A stretch of DNA of 64,000 nt from Pithys albifrons albifrons (GCF_047495875.1 NC_092486.1:930001-994000); one strand, 5' to 3'. Shown: positions 1 to 11,979, counted from the first letter of the stretch. Numbers and translations: made by a program. Notes: generated by a model not told the origin, from the sequence alone.

Positions 1-703
1 GCTGCGTGAGGGCTTCGATGGCTATGGCGGTCTGCAGGCTGATGTTCTTCTCCTTGGCGATGGTCAGCGCGCTCTGGGAAAAGGGGAGGCCGTCGGGCGG
101 GCACGGCTCGGCGGCCTCAGGCACCGGCTGGGGGTCGATAGCACCTTCCTGGGGGGCGGGCGGGGGCACGGCGGCATTGCGGGGCTGCGGGGACGCCAGG
201 TCTTCACCCAGAGCCGTCTTGATCTTCTGCTCCAGCCATTCCAGGTAGTCGGGGCACTCGGGGCCGTCGCAGTTGCAGTTGGGGGGCTTCACGCCGTGCT
301 TGGCCAGCGCCAGGGCGGCCTTGAGGGCGTGCAGGTCCTCGCCGCGTGGCACGTCGTCCGCCGCGCCCAGCCCGCCCCGGCTCATCTCCGAGTCGAACTT
401 CTCGTACAGCAGCGACGGCGAGCCCGGCGGCGGGAGCCGGTAGGAGGAAACGGCTTCGGCCACCGCCGAGAAGGCCACCAGGTTCCTGACGTCTTCCAGG
501 TGGGCTTTGCCGACGGTGGGTGGCTGGCCTGGCAACCACCCGCTGGGCTCCATCAGCGCAGTGCCCCCCAGCTCCGGCCGGCCACCGTTCACCAGGCTGA
601 GCCCGCTGCCCTCGTTCAGCCGCCTTTCTTCCACATAATTAATTGGCCCTTCTTCCATTTGGCTTCTGCTGGGTCCATCAACCGCGCTGCCCGCCGAACC
701 TGT
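1..703 (-). CDS. TET3: TET3, methylcytosine dioxygenase: partial N-terminal coding exon
   Basis: TET3 oxidises 5-methylcytosine to 5-hydroxymethylcytosine and beyond in the nucleus; the catalytic domain lies off-window. Reading from 703 down, 234 complete codons are open and run off the left edge. Matches to vertebrate TET3 are, in order: LVAFSAVAEAVSSY, then NCNCDGPECPDYLEWLE followed by a lysine-rich tail, then SQSALTIAKEKNISLQTA and IEALTQ at the edge. The acceptor is CAG at 706-704 after a pyrimidine-rich stretch, and the exon opens in phase 0 with ACA. An in-frame ATG at 658 (MEEGPINYVEE) aligns with the start of the CXXC-less short TET3 isoform (human MDSGPVYHGDS), so this exon can carry the initiator. 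The residues just before it (TGSAGSAVDGP) also resemble the full-length protein, so use of both starts is possible. Gene and frame are secure; which isoform is made is inferred. Confidence 0.93.
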
Positions 704-1711
704 CTGTGAGGAGGCACAGAGGACACAGGTGAGATTCGCCCTCCACCACCCACCTGCCGTCACCCCCCAGACTATTTTCTCCCTCTTTTCCTTCAGTCCC
801 ACTCTCCCCATCTCTTTCTCTGACCAGAGAAATGAAGACATGGACAAGCCATGGGAAAAAGTAATTGCTGATGGCAAAGCCACGCAGGGCTTGCCCAGCT
901 GAGCAAGGACCAGCTCCACCAGGCAGGCGGCCGCTCCACCATGCCGTCCCCGCGCCGCCCACGTCCCCACCCGCCACCCCTTTCGAAATCGCTCACGGCA
1001 GGCTCGGGATTTCCATCGCACGCCGAGGGCGAGACACGCTGGGGTGGGACAGGAGGGAGTCCCTGGCACTGCTGGCACAGTTTGCACCAGTGAAGGACGC
1101 GGCACAGGGAGGAGAGAGAGGGGTTTTTAGGCCCGGTGCCCGAGGTAAACATCCTGGCCGGGAGCAGCCGGCCTTTGCCGGGGGCCACGGCACAGCAGGA
1201 AGCCGCCGAGTTGGCTACGCCGGTGCCAGGGGCTGCTCTCACCTCGAATAACCCGGTGTCTGTATCAACACGGCCGGCCAGGACCTCTGGCAGCGCCAGG
1301 TGGCAGTGCCGGCGGCACCAGCCGCGTGCCAGGGACAGAGCAAACCCGCCTGCCCACGCCGGTGCAAGGTGGTGGTACCCAGGGAGCCCATCAGCACAGC
1401 CTCTGGGGTGCACACCCTGCTTAAGACCCTCCCAGGGGTATTGCCAGAGATGGGGGGACTTTCTGTGCCCTGTGGCTCTGGCTCTCTGGGACGGGGATTC
1501 CGGTGCTCCGGCAGCCAGGAGTGCCGGGCGTTGGCAGCGCATTGAGCCATTTGCCGATAACCAGGGGGAGCTTCCGGCAAGCTAAAAATACACCACAGTT
1601 TGCTGGAAAAACCATGCCAAAGCAAGCAGAGGCTGTGGGCAGAGCTTCCTGCCGCTGGATGGGGCCGGCACCGGCTGTGGGAAAGATCCGGAGCTCAGAC
1701 TCAGCGGGGAC
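704..1711 (-). other. TET3 intron, unique sequence
   Basis: This is non-repetitive GC-rich sequence directly upstream (minus sense) of the TET3 exon. It contains the polypyrimidine tract and acceptor of that exon. No conserved TET3 protein segment was recognised here. Confidence 0.5.
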
Positions 1712-1713
1712 AC

Positions 1714-2040
1714 CCCGAGTTACAAGTGTCTGCTCTGAGTTACAAGTCCCAGCTCTGAGTTACAAGTCCCAGCTCTGAGTTACAAGTCCCAGCTCAGAGT
1801 TACAAGTTACAGCTCAGAGTTATAAGTTACAGGTATACCTTACACGTCATTGCTCTGAGTTACAAGTTACAGCCCTGAGTTACAAGTTACAGCCCTGAGT
1901 TACAAGTTACAGGTCCGAGTCACAAGTCACAGCTCCCAGTCACAAGTCACAGCTCCCAGTTACAAGTCACAGCTCCCAGTCACAAGTCACAGCTCCCAGT
2001 CACAAGTCACAGCTCCCAGTTACAAGCCAAGCTCCCAGTA
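1714..2040. repeat. 20-bp minisatellite (GAGTTACAAGTCCCAGCTCT)
   Basis: About 16 imperfect copies of a 20-bp unit with core GTTACAAGT. Later copies change to CCCAGTCACAAGTCACAGCT. The array lies in the TET3 intron. Confidence 0.9.
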
Positions 2041-3495
2041 AGGGCTGGTGTCCAAGCCAGCTGTCCCTGTGGGGCTGTTGGTGTCGGAGCCGTGTTTAAC
2101 CCTTCAGCCACCGGTCCCGTGGCTTCAGCACCGCGCCCGTCACCTCCACAGTGAGAGCGTGAGCAGAGCCACGCTCGGATCCCACGCCGGAGATAAGAAC
2201 GCTGCTGACTCCGGCAAAACCCTCCAGCTGGAGGAACCACTCCCAGCACGATTCTATCGCAAAAATCCCGGGTGTGAGGGGGGAACTCCCAGGGGGGTAC
2301 AGCACAAGCCACGGCACAGGGCTCACCCCGGTGCTGCCGCGGGTTTGGAGGGGCTCGGGTGCCCTCGCAGCAGCCGCGGAGCCGCGGGCGATGGGACCGG
2401 TCCGGCAGGTCTGGGGAGAAAGTGCTTGGCCCCCGACAGACCGCGCAGCCCGGGCAGGGTGGGGACAACACGCCCCCGCTCTCCTTTGCAAGGCACGGCA
2501 GAAACAGCCCCGCCCGTCCTTCCTACGCCGTCATCTTCCTCCTCCTCCTGCCCAGCCAAAGGGGTTTTTCCCAAGCGGCGCGTTGGAGATAAACACCCCG
2601 AGCCCCCTCCGAGAGCCCTGAAGTGTCACAGCGGTGACGCCAGCCCGGGGAAATGATGACAAACCTGTTTTGCTCCGGGTGGGAGCGGCCGCCGGCCTGA
2701 GGGTCTTCCCAGGGGGAAGAACCTGCTGGGGAAGGAGAGGGGGAGCCCCACAAACCAGTCCGGGGCCAGGGAGGCACCCCGGGCTGCTCCACCCCATAAA
2801 CCGCACCATGGATCCGGGCTGGGGATGCAGGAATACAGTTCACCCTGAGCATTCCCAGACGCTCCTAAAGGGTTAATCCGAAAGGCACAACCCTCCCCAA
2901 ATCAGTGGAGGAAAAAACATCCCATATGTATATATAAATATATAAAACATAATCGCTTTTTCCTGACTCTCTCATCCAGCTCCTTTTGTTCCCGGCCCTG
3001 TGGGATGGGAGATGGAAAGACCTCGCGGCTTCCCCCCGAAAATCGATTCCCCTCCCCATCCCAACACATTCCAGCCGCATCCACAGAAATCCCCCCCTCC
3101 ATCACTGCCGTGGGCGCCTATTCGGCCCGTTTTCCCTGGAAAAAGTACTGCCTACCCAAACCTCCTCCCATTCAGGCCGGGAAAGGATAAAAGCTGGGGA
3201 GGGGACGCGGCGGGGGAAGGGGGGGGAATAAATTAAAATAAAGATAAAACCAAGTGCTTTGGATTAATTCAGCCGCTCCTGCACGGCCCCTTCTGAACTC
3301 CCCCCCACAAAAGCGGGGAGAAACCCTTTGAGGTCGAAAACACTTATTTTTTTAATCTATTTTCCCTCTTTTTTAATTTGTTTTACCCCGCGGTTTAAAT
3401 GCCTTAAACAGAGGGAAGAAAAAAAAAAAAGAGAAGAACCACAGAGGCAGAGCCCGGCTTGGAGCGTGTCCAGCCTGGGCTGCGCTCCCTGGGAG
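2041..3495. other. Unique TET3 intron sequence, no gene seen
   Basis: GC-rich single-copy sequence with one AT-rich patch (ATATGTATATATAAATATAT, 2,923-2,942). Open frames are short, overlap on both strands and match nothing I recognise. Confidence 0.4.
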
Positions 3496-3504
3496 CAGCC
3501 GGGA

Positions 3505-3655
3505 GCGGGGCGTGGGGCGGTGCGGGGCAGTGCGGGGCCGTGCGGGGAGGTGCGGGGCAGTACGAGGCCGGTGCGGGGCCAGTGCGGGGCCAGTGCGGGG
3601 CCGGTGCGGGGCCGTGCGGGGCCGGTGCGGGGCCGTGCGGGGCGGTGCGGAGCCG
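3505..3655. repeat. GTGCGGGGC short-unit G-rich repeat
   Basis: About 15 copies of a 9-10 bp GTGCGGGGC(A/C) unit lie immediately downstream (minus sense) of a strong splice donor. The G-runs on the plus strand could form G-quadruplexes. Confidence 0.85.
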
Positions 3656-3677
3656 GCGCTGCCCGGGCGGCACTTAC

Positions 3678-3990
3678 GTGGTGCGGGGCGGGAGGCGAAG
3701 GCGACGCGGGCCCGTCCGGGGAGCAAAGAGGGACCGGAGCGAGTTGTTGGAGCCGCGGCCGCCCCGGCCCTCCCCGCCCCCTGCCAAGGCAGCTGCAGGA
3801 GCCATTAGTGCCGGCGCGGCGCGCACGTAGGGATGGAGGGATGGAGGGATGGATGGATGGACACACGGACGGACGGACAGACTGCCTCGGCCTCGGCCGG
3901 GCCCCCTGAACAGCCTCGACCCCCGCGGGGGCATGGGGGGACCCCGACCCCTGAGACGGAGGGGAGGGATGGATATGGCTGCTACAGCTG
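3678..3990 (-). promoter_or_regulatory. TET3: Putative TET3 alternative first exon and CpG island
   Basis: A CpG-dense block ends at a textbook minus-strand 5' splice site: the exon would end at 3,678 with GTAAGTG reading 3,677-3,671. An ATG-started frame reaches this donor, but joining it to the TET3 exon at 703 gives the wrong phase. The exon is therefore best read as 5' UTR for the short TET3 isoform that starts at 658. Promoter activity is inferred from CpG density, the donor and position. No transcript evidence is available. Confidence 0.45.
3828..3885. repeat. GGATGGAG / GGACGGAC simple repeat
   Basis: Short degenerate tetranucleotide-based tract, GGATGGAGGGAT changing to GGACGGACGGAC. 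Confidence 0.8.
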
Positions 3991-3997
3991 GGAATGG

Positions 3998-4560
3998 TGG
4001 CACTATAGATCCTGCTTCCCTATGGATCCCACTGCCTTATGGATCCTGCTCCCCTATGGATCCCACTGCCTTATGGATCCTGCTCCCCTATGGATCCCAC
4101 TGCCCTATGGATCCTGCTCCCCTATGGATCCCACTGCCTTATGGATCCTGCTCCCCTATGGATCCCACTGTCTTATGGATCCTGCTCCCCTATGGATCCC
4201 ACTGCCCTATAGATCCTGCAGCCCTATGGATCCCATTGCCCTATAGATCCTGCTTCCCTATGGATCCTACTGCCCTATAGATCCTGCTCCCCTATGGATC
4301 CCACTGCCCTATAGATCCTGCTCCCCTATGGATCCCACTGCCTTATGGATTCTGCTTTCCTATGGATCCCACTGCCTTATGGATCCTACTCCCCTATGGA
4401 TCCCACTGCCCTATGGATCCTGCTCCCCTATGGATCCCACTGCCCTATAGATCCTGCTCCCCTATGGATCCCACTGCCCTATAGATCCCACTGCCCTATA
4501 GATCCTGCAGCCCTATAGATCCCACTGCCCTATGGATCCTGCAGCCCTATAGATCCAGTG
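3998..4560. repeat. 34-bp minisatellite of two 17-bp half units, rich in GGATCC
   Basis: About 16 copies of a 34-bp unit made of two related halves, TATGGATCCTGCTCCCC and TATGGATCCCACTGCCT. Nearly every half carries GGATCC or GGATCCC. Some late copies switch to CTATAGATCC. Confidence 0.92.
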
Positions 4561-5110
4561 ACCCAGATATCCAGCAATCCATATATTCAGCAATCTAATC
4601 TATCCAGCAACCACACACACCCAGCAACCCCATACAACCAAACCCTGTATCTGCAGCAATCTTACACATCCAGCGACCTGCACATCCAGTAATCCTACAC
4701 ATCCAGCAACAAATAATATCCATCAGTTTATATGTTTAGCATCTTACATACTCCACAATCCCATATATCCAGCAGATCCATAATTCAGCAAACCTAAACA
4801 CTCATCAGCCCTAAATATCTAAGTTCTATATTCCAAGTCATGGGACCTATACATCCAGTCCATATATCCAGCAACTCTACACATCCAGCAACCCTTCCTG
4901 TCCAGCACCCCTGAATATCCAGCAGCCCTGTATAATCAACTATCTTATACATCCAGCAAGCTGCACACCCAGAAACCCAACACATCCAGCAACTCATTTT
5001 ATCCACCAACACATATACCCCACAATCCCATATATCCAGCACCTTGAACACTCAGCAACCCTGAATTCCTGAGTCCTACATACCCAGCAGCCCGACATAC
5101 AGCAAGCTAC
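4561..5110. repeat. Degenerate ATCCAGCAA repeat
   Basis: Irregularly spaced copies of (C)ACATCCAGCAACCC continue from the 34-bp array. They look like an older, decayed tandem array. Confidence 0.7.
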
Positions 5111-5220
5111 ACATCCAACTGCCCTATGTGGCCAGGCCTCAGGCCTGTGCATCCAAATCCCAAAGCAGCCTAAAACCGACCCAAAAAATGGGAGGAGCTG
5201 GGTCCCCATAGGGACAGACA

Positions 5221-5475
5221 CCCACCCACCCACCATCCATCCCTTCCTCCACCCCTTCATCCATCCATGCATCCATGCATGCATCCATCCACGCACCCAC
5301 CCATCCATCCATCCCTTCATCCATCCATCCATCCATCCATCCATCCATCCATCCATCCATCCATCCATCCCTTCATCCATCCATCCATCCATCCATCCTT
5401 CATCCATCCATCCATCCATCCATCCATCCATCCATCCATCCATCCATCCATCCATCCATCCATCCATCCTTCCAA
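5221..5475. repeat. (CATC)n microsatellite
   Basis: About 60 CATC tetranucleotides with a few CTTC, CACC and CATG interruptions. It is open in several frames on both strands, which produces false His/Pro/Ser-rich and Met/Asp/Gly/Trp-rich ORFs. Confidence 0.97.
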
Positions 5476-6950
5476 CAGTCCAAGCTGTTCCAAACCCTCT
5501 TTCCTCCTTTGTTTTTCCTTTTTCTCCCTCTTTTCCAAATCATTCCTTTCCACCTCCTTTCTGGGTCATAGGAAAACCAAACCAAATCCCCACAAAGCCA
5601 GCACAGCAAGGAGTTTAAACCCCTCATCCTCCACAAACACCCGTTCCCTTCACCAGGACCCCAAAAACTCCCCAAAACTATTATTTTGGGGGTTGTCACA
5701 CCCTTTGGCAGGAGCCAAACGGGAGCCACAGAGAGCAGATGAACTCGGCACACACATCACGGCTCAGGAAACGCCGGTGCAAAGAACACTCTGTTTGATT
5801 AGAAGTGCGGAAAATCGGGAGGCTGGTGGGAATGCCGAGGTGTTCCCGGTGGCACCGGGGGGGCCACAGGGCACCGTGTGCCGGGGCTGTGGTGAGGGCA
5901 CGGCCGGGAGCTCCGGAGGTCAGCAGGAGCCGCTGCCAGCGGCAGCACGGGCCGGCCAAGAGCTCCCTTGGCTGCCGGCCCCGCTCCGGTGGAGCCCGGC
6001 CAGGCCCGGCACTCGCATTGTGGTTTTCCTCCTCTGGCAACAACTCCCAGGGATCCTCCATCGGGATGATGGGCTGGGGGGCACTGCGGGGGAAGCCCCG
6101 AGAATCCCTGGGAATCCCTGAGCGTGCAGAGACCCTACAGTAACAACCCGTCCCGGTGGTGCCACCGCAGGGATTTGCCAGGGAAGGGAATGCTGCTGGA
6201 ACCACACGGGATTGATGCTCCTGGGGGGCAATGCCTCAAACCACCAGGCCCCAAGACATGGGAATGCTCTTCCCAATCCCAAACCACCGCCATGGCCCCC
6301 GGTGCTGTGGAGACAGGCCGGAGAGGAGCTGAACGGCGCAATGACCTAAATCCATGCTCAACACCCGTGAAAATGGAAAGATCAAGGAAACCTGGGAATC
6401 CCGAGCGCCGAGTGGGATCAGCCATCCCCCCGGTGCCCCCCGGCCGGGGTACCCACCGCGCCGGCCCGCGGTCCCGCTGCCTGCCGCCGCCACGGGCAGC
6501 CACCGCTGCCTCTCCCGCCTTGTTTTCCAAGCTGTTTCCATGGCCCCGGCTGACCCCGGCGCTGGGTCTGAGCCGCTCGCTCCTGTCCTCATTTAGCCCG
6601 GAGAAAAGCCGGAATAGCGGCGATGCCGAGGCAGCTGAGCCGATTTACGCCCCGGGAAGCCCAGCTCTGCTTTACTCCAGCCCCAGGAGCGCCTTCGGGG
6701 ACCCCCATGGTTGTCATCCCTTTCTGGATGGTGCTGGAGCAACTATTCCACCTTTTCCTTCTCACTGAGCTGGCTGAACACGACACAGTCCCTCTCCCAG
6801 CACAGTCCTGCTCCCAGCTCCTGCACCGGCATCCTGCCAGCACCAGGAGCTTCCAAGGGATGTGGGGGATCTTTTTCCAGGCAGAAAAACATTTATTCCC
6901 ATCTCCATCATTCTCATTTTCTCCAGGAAAAGTGTTTTCCCTTTTGGAAG
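5476..6950. other. Unique TET3 5' region, no gene seen
   Basis: Single-copy GC-rich sequence with moderate CpG content at 5,840-6,620. No conserved protein, donor/acceptor pair or RNA gene was recognised. Confidence 0.4.
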
Positions 6951-6954
6951 GGAT

Positions 6955-7805
6955 GCTTGGGGTATGGATGCGCAGGGTGGGAATGCTCACAGTGGGGATG
7001 CTCGGGGTTGGGACACTGAGAGCAGGGATGCTGGATTGGGAATGCTCAGCGAGGGGATGCTTGGGGCAGGAATGCTTGGAGTGGGCACAAGATGTTTGGG
7101 GTGAGGACGTTTGGAGCAGGGACATTTGGAGCAGGGACGTTTGGAGCAGGGACATTTGGAGCAGGGACGTTTGGGGCAGGGACGTTTGACGCAGGGACGT
7201 TTGGGGCAGGGACGTTTGGGGCAGGGACACTTGGGGCAGGGACACTTGGGGGCAGGGACACTCAGAGCAGGGACACTCAGAGCAGGGATGTTTGGGGCAG
7301 GGATGTTTGAGGCAGGGATGTTTGAGGCAGGGATGTTTGAGGCAGGGACACTTGGGGCAGGGATGTTTGGGGCAGGGACACTTGGGGCAGGGACGTTTGG
7401 GGCAGGGACGTTTGGGGCAGGGACACTCGGAGCAGGGACACTCAGAGCAGGGATGTTTGGGGCAGGGATGTTTGGGGCAGGGACGTTTGGGGCAGGGATG
7501 TTTGGGGCAGGGACATTTGAGGCAGGGATGTTTGAGGCAGGGATGTTTGGGGCAGGGATGTTTGAGGCAGGGATGTTTGGGGCAGGGACACTTGGGGGCA
7601 GGGACGTTTGGGGCAGGGACACTCAGAGCAGGGACACTCAGAGCAGGGATGTTTGGGGCAGGGACGTTTGGGGCAGGGATGTTTGGGGCAGGGATGTTTG
7701 GGGCAGGGATGTTTGGGGCAGGGACACTCGGAGCAGGGACATTTGGGGCAGGGACACTCGGAGCAGGGACATTTGGGGCAGGGACACTCGGAGCAGGGAA
7801 GCCCA
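6955..7805. repeat. 15-bp minisatellite (TTTGGGGCAGGGACG)
   Basis: About 55 copies of a 15-bp unit, with variants TTTGGGGCAGGGATG, TTTGAGGCAGGGATG and CTCAGAGCAGGGACA. The unit is five codons with no stop in several frames, which explains ORFs of up to 430 codons. G-rich on the plus strand. Confidence 0.95.
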
Positions 7806-8204
7806 GCCATGTGGTGAGGCGAGCAATGCCCCAGCCATGCTCCCACCGGAGCAGTTTTGGGCAGCAGGATGCCCGAGCCAAGCCACGGCGTGTGTCCCCA
7901 CCACGGCGTGTGTTCCCAGCGCGGCACCAAGCCGAGCCGGGAGCCGCCAGTTGGCACAGGCAGGGGGAAAGGCTGGGAGAGGCTTGGCACGGCTCGGAGC
8001 CGCATCAGGATGCCGGCTCCGGGCGGACAGGGAGGCAGCTGAGCTGCTGAAAGGGAAAAGGAGGAGGAAAAAAAAAACCGAGGCGCTATTTTTGTTTCTC
8101 AAAGCAGTTTTTTCCTCAAACACAGCTGGATCCTCTCGTGCCGGCGCTCCCGGATTGGCACCGGGGCCGGCGCGGCACAGCCGGATTGCTGTGTCTGCTC
8201 TGAC

Positions 8205-8670
8205 CATGGGGAAGGGGAAGGAGGGTGGGGAAGAAGAGGAAAGGGAAGAAAGGGAAGAGGAAGATGGGGGGAAGAGGAAGAAGGGGAAGAGGAAGAAGGG
8301 GAAGAGGAAGAAGGGGAAGAGGAAGAAGGGGAAGAGGAAGAAGGGGAAGAGGAGGACGTAGAGGAAGGAGAAAAGGGGAAGAGGAAGGAGACTAAAGTGA
8401 AGAGGGAAGAAGTGAAGGGGAAGGAGATAAAGGGAAAGAAGGAAAAAGGCAAAGTGAAGGGGAAGGGGAAGGCAAAAGGGAAGGGGAAGAAGAGAAAGAT
8501 GGAATGTGGAAGACAAAGAAGGGGATGGAGAGAAATGGGAAGAAAGAAGGAGAGAAATGGGATGGGGAAGGACAAGAAGGGGAAGAAGAGGAAGATGGGG
8601 AAGGGGAGGAAGGGAGACAATGGGAAGAATGGGGAGAGGGCAGGGAGGACAGTGTCAGGGACAGGGAGGA
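8205..8670. repeat. Polypurine GGGGAAGAGGAAGAA tract
   Basis: About 460 bp of almost pure purine on the plus strand. Near-perfect 15-bp copies at 8,270-8,355 are followed by irregular GGGAAG/GGAAGA runs. Confidence 0.9.
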
Positions 8671-9072
8671 AGGGGTCAGGAAGGAAGAGGACCCATCTGG
8701 AAAGGAAGGGGCCTCTCCTGGCCTCCCACCAGGCCTGGCAGCATTTCCCATCCCACTGCAGCTGCCCCCACGGGGCTGGGCCCCACGGCACACCCCACTG
8801 CCAGCATTCCCCTGGGACCAGGCTCAGCCCCTTCCTGGCACCCCCACGAGCGCCCAGTGGGGACATTCCCACTGTACCAACTGCTTTGCATTGCAAATCA
8901 GGTGGGAAAAGTCAGATTTTGGGAGGCAAGAAGGAAGGCCGCCCTGCACCCACGTGCTGAGCAAACTCCACCCCAATTTCCAAACCTTTGCCCCCTGCTT
9001 TGAGCAGGGGAGGGGTCCCTACACTCTCCCGGTCCCCCAGGTCAGGGGTGGGCCACCCAGCACCGAAGGGTG
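8671..9072. other. Unique sequence, no gene seen
   Basis: Non-repetitive stretch between the polypurine tract and a CR1 fragment. No conserved features recognised. Confidence 0.4.
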
Positions 9073-9073
9073 C

Positions 9074-9132
9074 TCATAGAATCATAGAATGAACTGGGTT
9101 GGAAGAGACCCATCAAGTCCAACCCTCAGCTT
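9074..9132 (-). mobile_element. CR1 LINE 3'-end fragment
   Basis: TCATAGAATCATAGAATGAA followed by GGGTTGGAAGAGACCC is the reverse complement of the avian CR1 3' terminus, whose octamer repeat is ATTCTATG. The element reads on the minus strand and is truncated to about 60 bp. Confidence 0.88.
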
Positions 9133-10235
9133 CTCTCCAGGTCATCCCCATCTCGTCATACCTGCGGGATGCTGCAGGGCCCGCCCTCCCCGGGCCAGGG
9201 GGATCCTCACGCCGACACCGCGGTGCCGCCCGGCCCGACCCTCGGCACAGAAGCAGCAGGAGGAGGAAGAGGAGGAGAAGAGTCGCATGTGCCGCCGCCC
9301 TCCCTCCCTCCCACCCGGCAAGCACGGGCAAGTCGGCGGCGCGACGGCCGGCGGGCAGGAGCCGCGAGATGAGTGGGAGCCGCGCCTGCCCCATCGCGGA
9401 GCCGGGAAAACGCCGCCTCTGCCAAACCCAGAGCTGGTTTCACCACCACGACCCGTTCCCCGTGGGGAGAAGCATCTCGTGGCAGGTGGGAGATGTGACC
9501 CCTCTGGATGGAATCCCTTTTCCCAAGCCGGAGGAAGGCGTGTGGTGCGGAAAACACGCGTTGGGCATCAGCAAAACTGCACCACATTGTGCAAATAAAA
9601 AAACCATCTTTTTCTGCCCCAAAATTTCAAGCAGTCCCGCTATCCCGCTGCCTCCCCGGGGGTCGGAGCCGCTGAGTCAGCACCGGCACTGCTGAGTCAC
9701 CGCAGCCACCTCAGCGTGACGCCAACGATGAGCTCAGCGCGGGGGCTTCGGCATCGCCACACTCACCAGCACTGCTGCCAGGCTTCTGCCAGCACCTCTG
9801 CCAGCAGTTTGGCACCTCACCGGCTCTTCCCTGCTAAAACCTCACCCATTCCCAAAACCACAGCAAATGACATTGCCGAGAATCCAAGGAAACACGACCG
9901 ACAAAGGGTGAGGAGCGGGGGAAGCCAGCGACGCTTCCAACTCTCCCACTCTCCATCCCGTGCCGTGGTCCTCTCCCAAAACACCTCACCAAGGACCACC
10001 CACGACTCGCATCCTCCCCATCCCGCTCGCCAGAGGAGGCACGGGAATGATGAGAGAGGGGAAAAACAAAGTCTGACTGTGGCTTTTCCTCCCCTCGCTC
10101 GGGTCATCGGCACGGCGGGGGAAGCGCCGCCGCCGCCTCCGGCTTCCCCGGCCCGGTGACGGGCTGGTGACTCACGGGAGGAGCGGGGAAGGCAGAGCGC
10201 ACCCGGCCCTCGTGTTTGTAAACCTAAAATAGCCA
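9133..10235. other. Unique GC-rich sequence, no gene seen
   Basis: Single-copy sequence with CpG-rich patches (9,170-9,420 and 10,080-10,160). I found no conserved coding segment. Confidence 0.4.
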
Positions 10236-10239
10236 TGTG

Positions 10240-10735
10240 CGGGCAGGCAGCGTGCTCAGAAGGGCAGGGAATGGGCTCAGGAGGGCAGGGAATGGGCTCA
10301 GAAGGGCAGGGAATGGGCTCCAGAGGGCAGGGAATGGGCTCTGGAGGGCAGGGACGGGCTCCGGAGGGCAGGGAATGGGCTCAGAAGGGCAGGGAATGGG
10401 CTCTGGATGGCAGGGAATGGGCTCTGGAGGGCAGGGAATGGGCTCTGGACGGCAGGGAATGGGCTCCGGACGACAGGGAATGGGCTCCGGACGACAGGGA
10501 ATGGGTTCAGATGGGCAGGGAATGGGCTCCGAAGGGCAGGGAATGGGCTCCGGAGGGCAGGGAATGGGTTCAGATGGGCAGGGAATGGGCTCAGGAGGGC
10601 AGGGAATGGGCTCCGAAGGGCAGGGAATGGGTTCAGATGGGCAGGGAATGGGCTCTGGACGGCAGGGAATGGGCTCCGGAGGGCAGGGAATGGGCTCTGG
10701 ACGGCAGGGAATGGGCTCCGGAGAGCACATAACGT
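10240..10735. repeat. 21-bp minisatellite (GGGCAGGGAATGGGCTC + 4)
   Basis: About 23 copies of a 21-bp unit. The variable part after GGGCTC is AGAAG, CGGAG, TGGAC or similar. The unit is seven codons and open in most frames. Confidence 0.95.
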
Positions 10736-11975
10736 GGTCTGGAGGGCAGGCAGTGTGCTCCCAGTGTGCTCCAGAGGACAAGGCAGTGGGATCCCAGTGT
10801 GATCCACACAGCAGCACTGGACTCCCAGTCTGCTCCAGGGGGTAGGCAGCGTGATCCCAGTGCTCTCCCAGTGCGCTCCCAGTGCGCTCCCAGTGCGCTC
10901 CAGCACCAACCAGCCCAGCTGGGAAGGCTCAGGGAGGCGCCCAGAGAAGCCGGCACCGCTACAAGAGCTGGTGCTGCGACGGCAGCAATTAAGTGCCAGG
11001 GCTTTAATTGCAGCGGCGTTAATTGGCGCGGATTTAAGCGGCAGGGCTTTAACTGCAGCAGCTTCAACACAACAGCCTTGAGTGCAGCGGCTTTAATTGC
11101 AACACCGTCGGGTCCTAAGAGGCTCCGGCTCCTCGGAGCCCCTCGCCCTGTTGCTCCTCACCCCTGTTCTCCACCCCAGCACCTCCCAGGATGCTGCTCC
11201 ATCCTTTCCATCCTTTTCCAGGCTGGGAAGCGGGGCTGTGACGAGCGGGGCCGTGCCACCAGCCCTGGGGTGACAACCCCTCCATCCATCACATCACACC
11301 CACCCCCGACCTCCACACCGACAACTGCGGCAATCACAACGTGCTCCGACCCATTTGGGATTTTTTACAGCATTTTCAGGGCTCGGGGTGGCTCGGAGTT
11401 GTTTTTTCCCCTCATTTGGCTGCGATGGGAACTGCAGGCTCGGGAGCTCGTGGTCCCCAGCTCCCCCCTTCGACAGCAAAATCTCATTTAATCAAAAGAT
11501 GCAGCGACTGGATGTGCAGAAGCACTTGGCTCCCTCGCTTTTTTTTTCCCCCTTAAGAACTGCCATTTTAGCTGGAGCAAACAAACACGCCGCATTGTCC
11601 CCGCGACACCGCCACCCGGCAGAGCCCTGCCCCCAGATCCCAGCCCAGCCCGCCACTGCCCAGCGGCCCCGCTCCCGGGAAAACGCGATTCTGGCCCCGG
11701 GACAGGGGAGCAGATCGGGGCTGGCAGTGGTGTGGTGGGCAGATGTGCAGCGGGGATGGAGCTGAGCGCAGCTGTTTCACCTCCAGCCTCTTCCCGTTTC
11801 ATTTCATCTCCCCTTGGATGCCGGCCCGGGGAGCGGGGGATAAATAAAAAAGCTCTTTCATCCTCAAAAATGCTCTGGCACCCTCTTGCACGGAGCTCCG
11901 GGCAGTGGGATTAAAGCGCTGGCACAGGAGGGGACGGGGGTCTCGCAGGAGGGCTGGGTTTGGGGGGCATCCCAG
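10736..11975. other. Unique sequence with a TTAATTG cluster
   Basis: Mostly single-copy DNA. Between 10,985 and 11,102, irregular ~20-bp copies resembling GGCTTTAATTGCAGCGGC repeat the homeodomain-type core TTAATTG. The rest shows nothing I can name. Confidence 0.45.
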
Positions 11976-11979
11976 CCTG

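Noticed and set aside
793..1542. 249-codon minus-strand ORF with a donor-like GAG/GTGAGAG at about 1,247
   Set aside because: The peptide has no recognisable similarity, and two other frames are equally open. The donor may be cryptic. Not enough to call a TET3 exon.
3674..3802. Coding interpretation of the 43-residue frame ending at the 3,678 donor
   Set aside because: Splicing to the TET3 exon at 703 would shift the frame, so the exon is better read as untranslated.
5267..5571. His/Pro/Ser- and Met/Asp/Gly/Trp-repeat ORFs
   Set aside because: Translations of a (CATC)n microsatellite.
10240..10735. CRISPR-like regular direct repeats
   Set aside because: Units are contiguous with no unique spacers, no cas genes are present, and the setting is a vertebrate genome with introns and CR1 elements.
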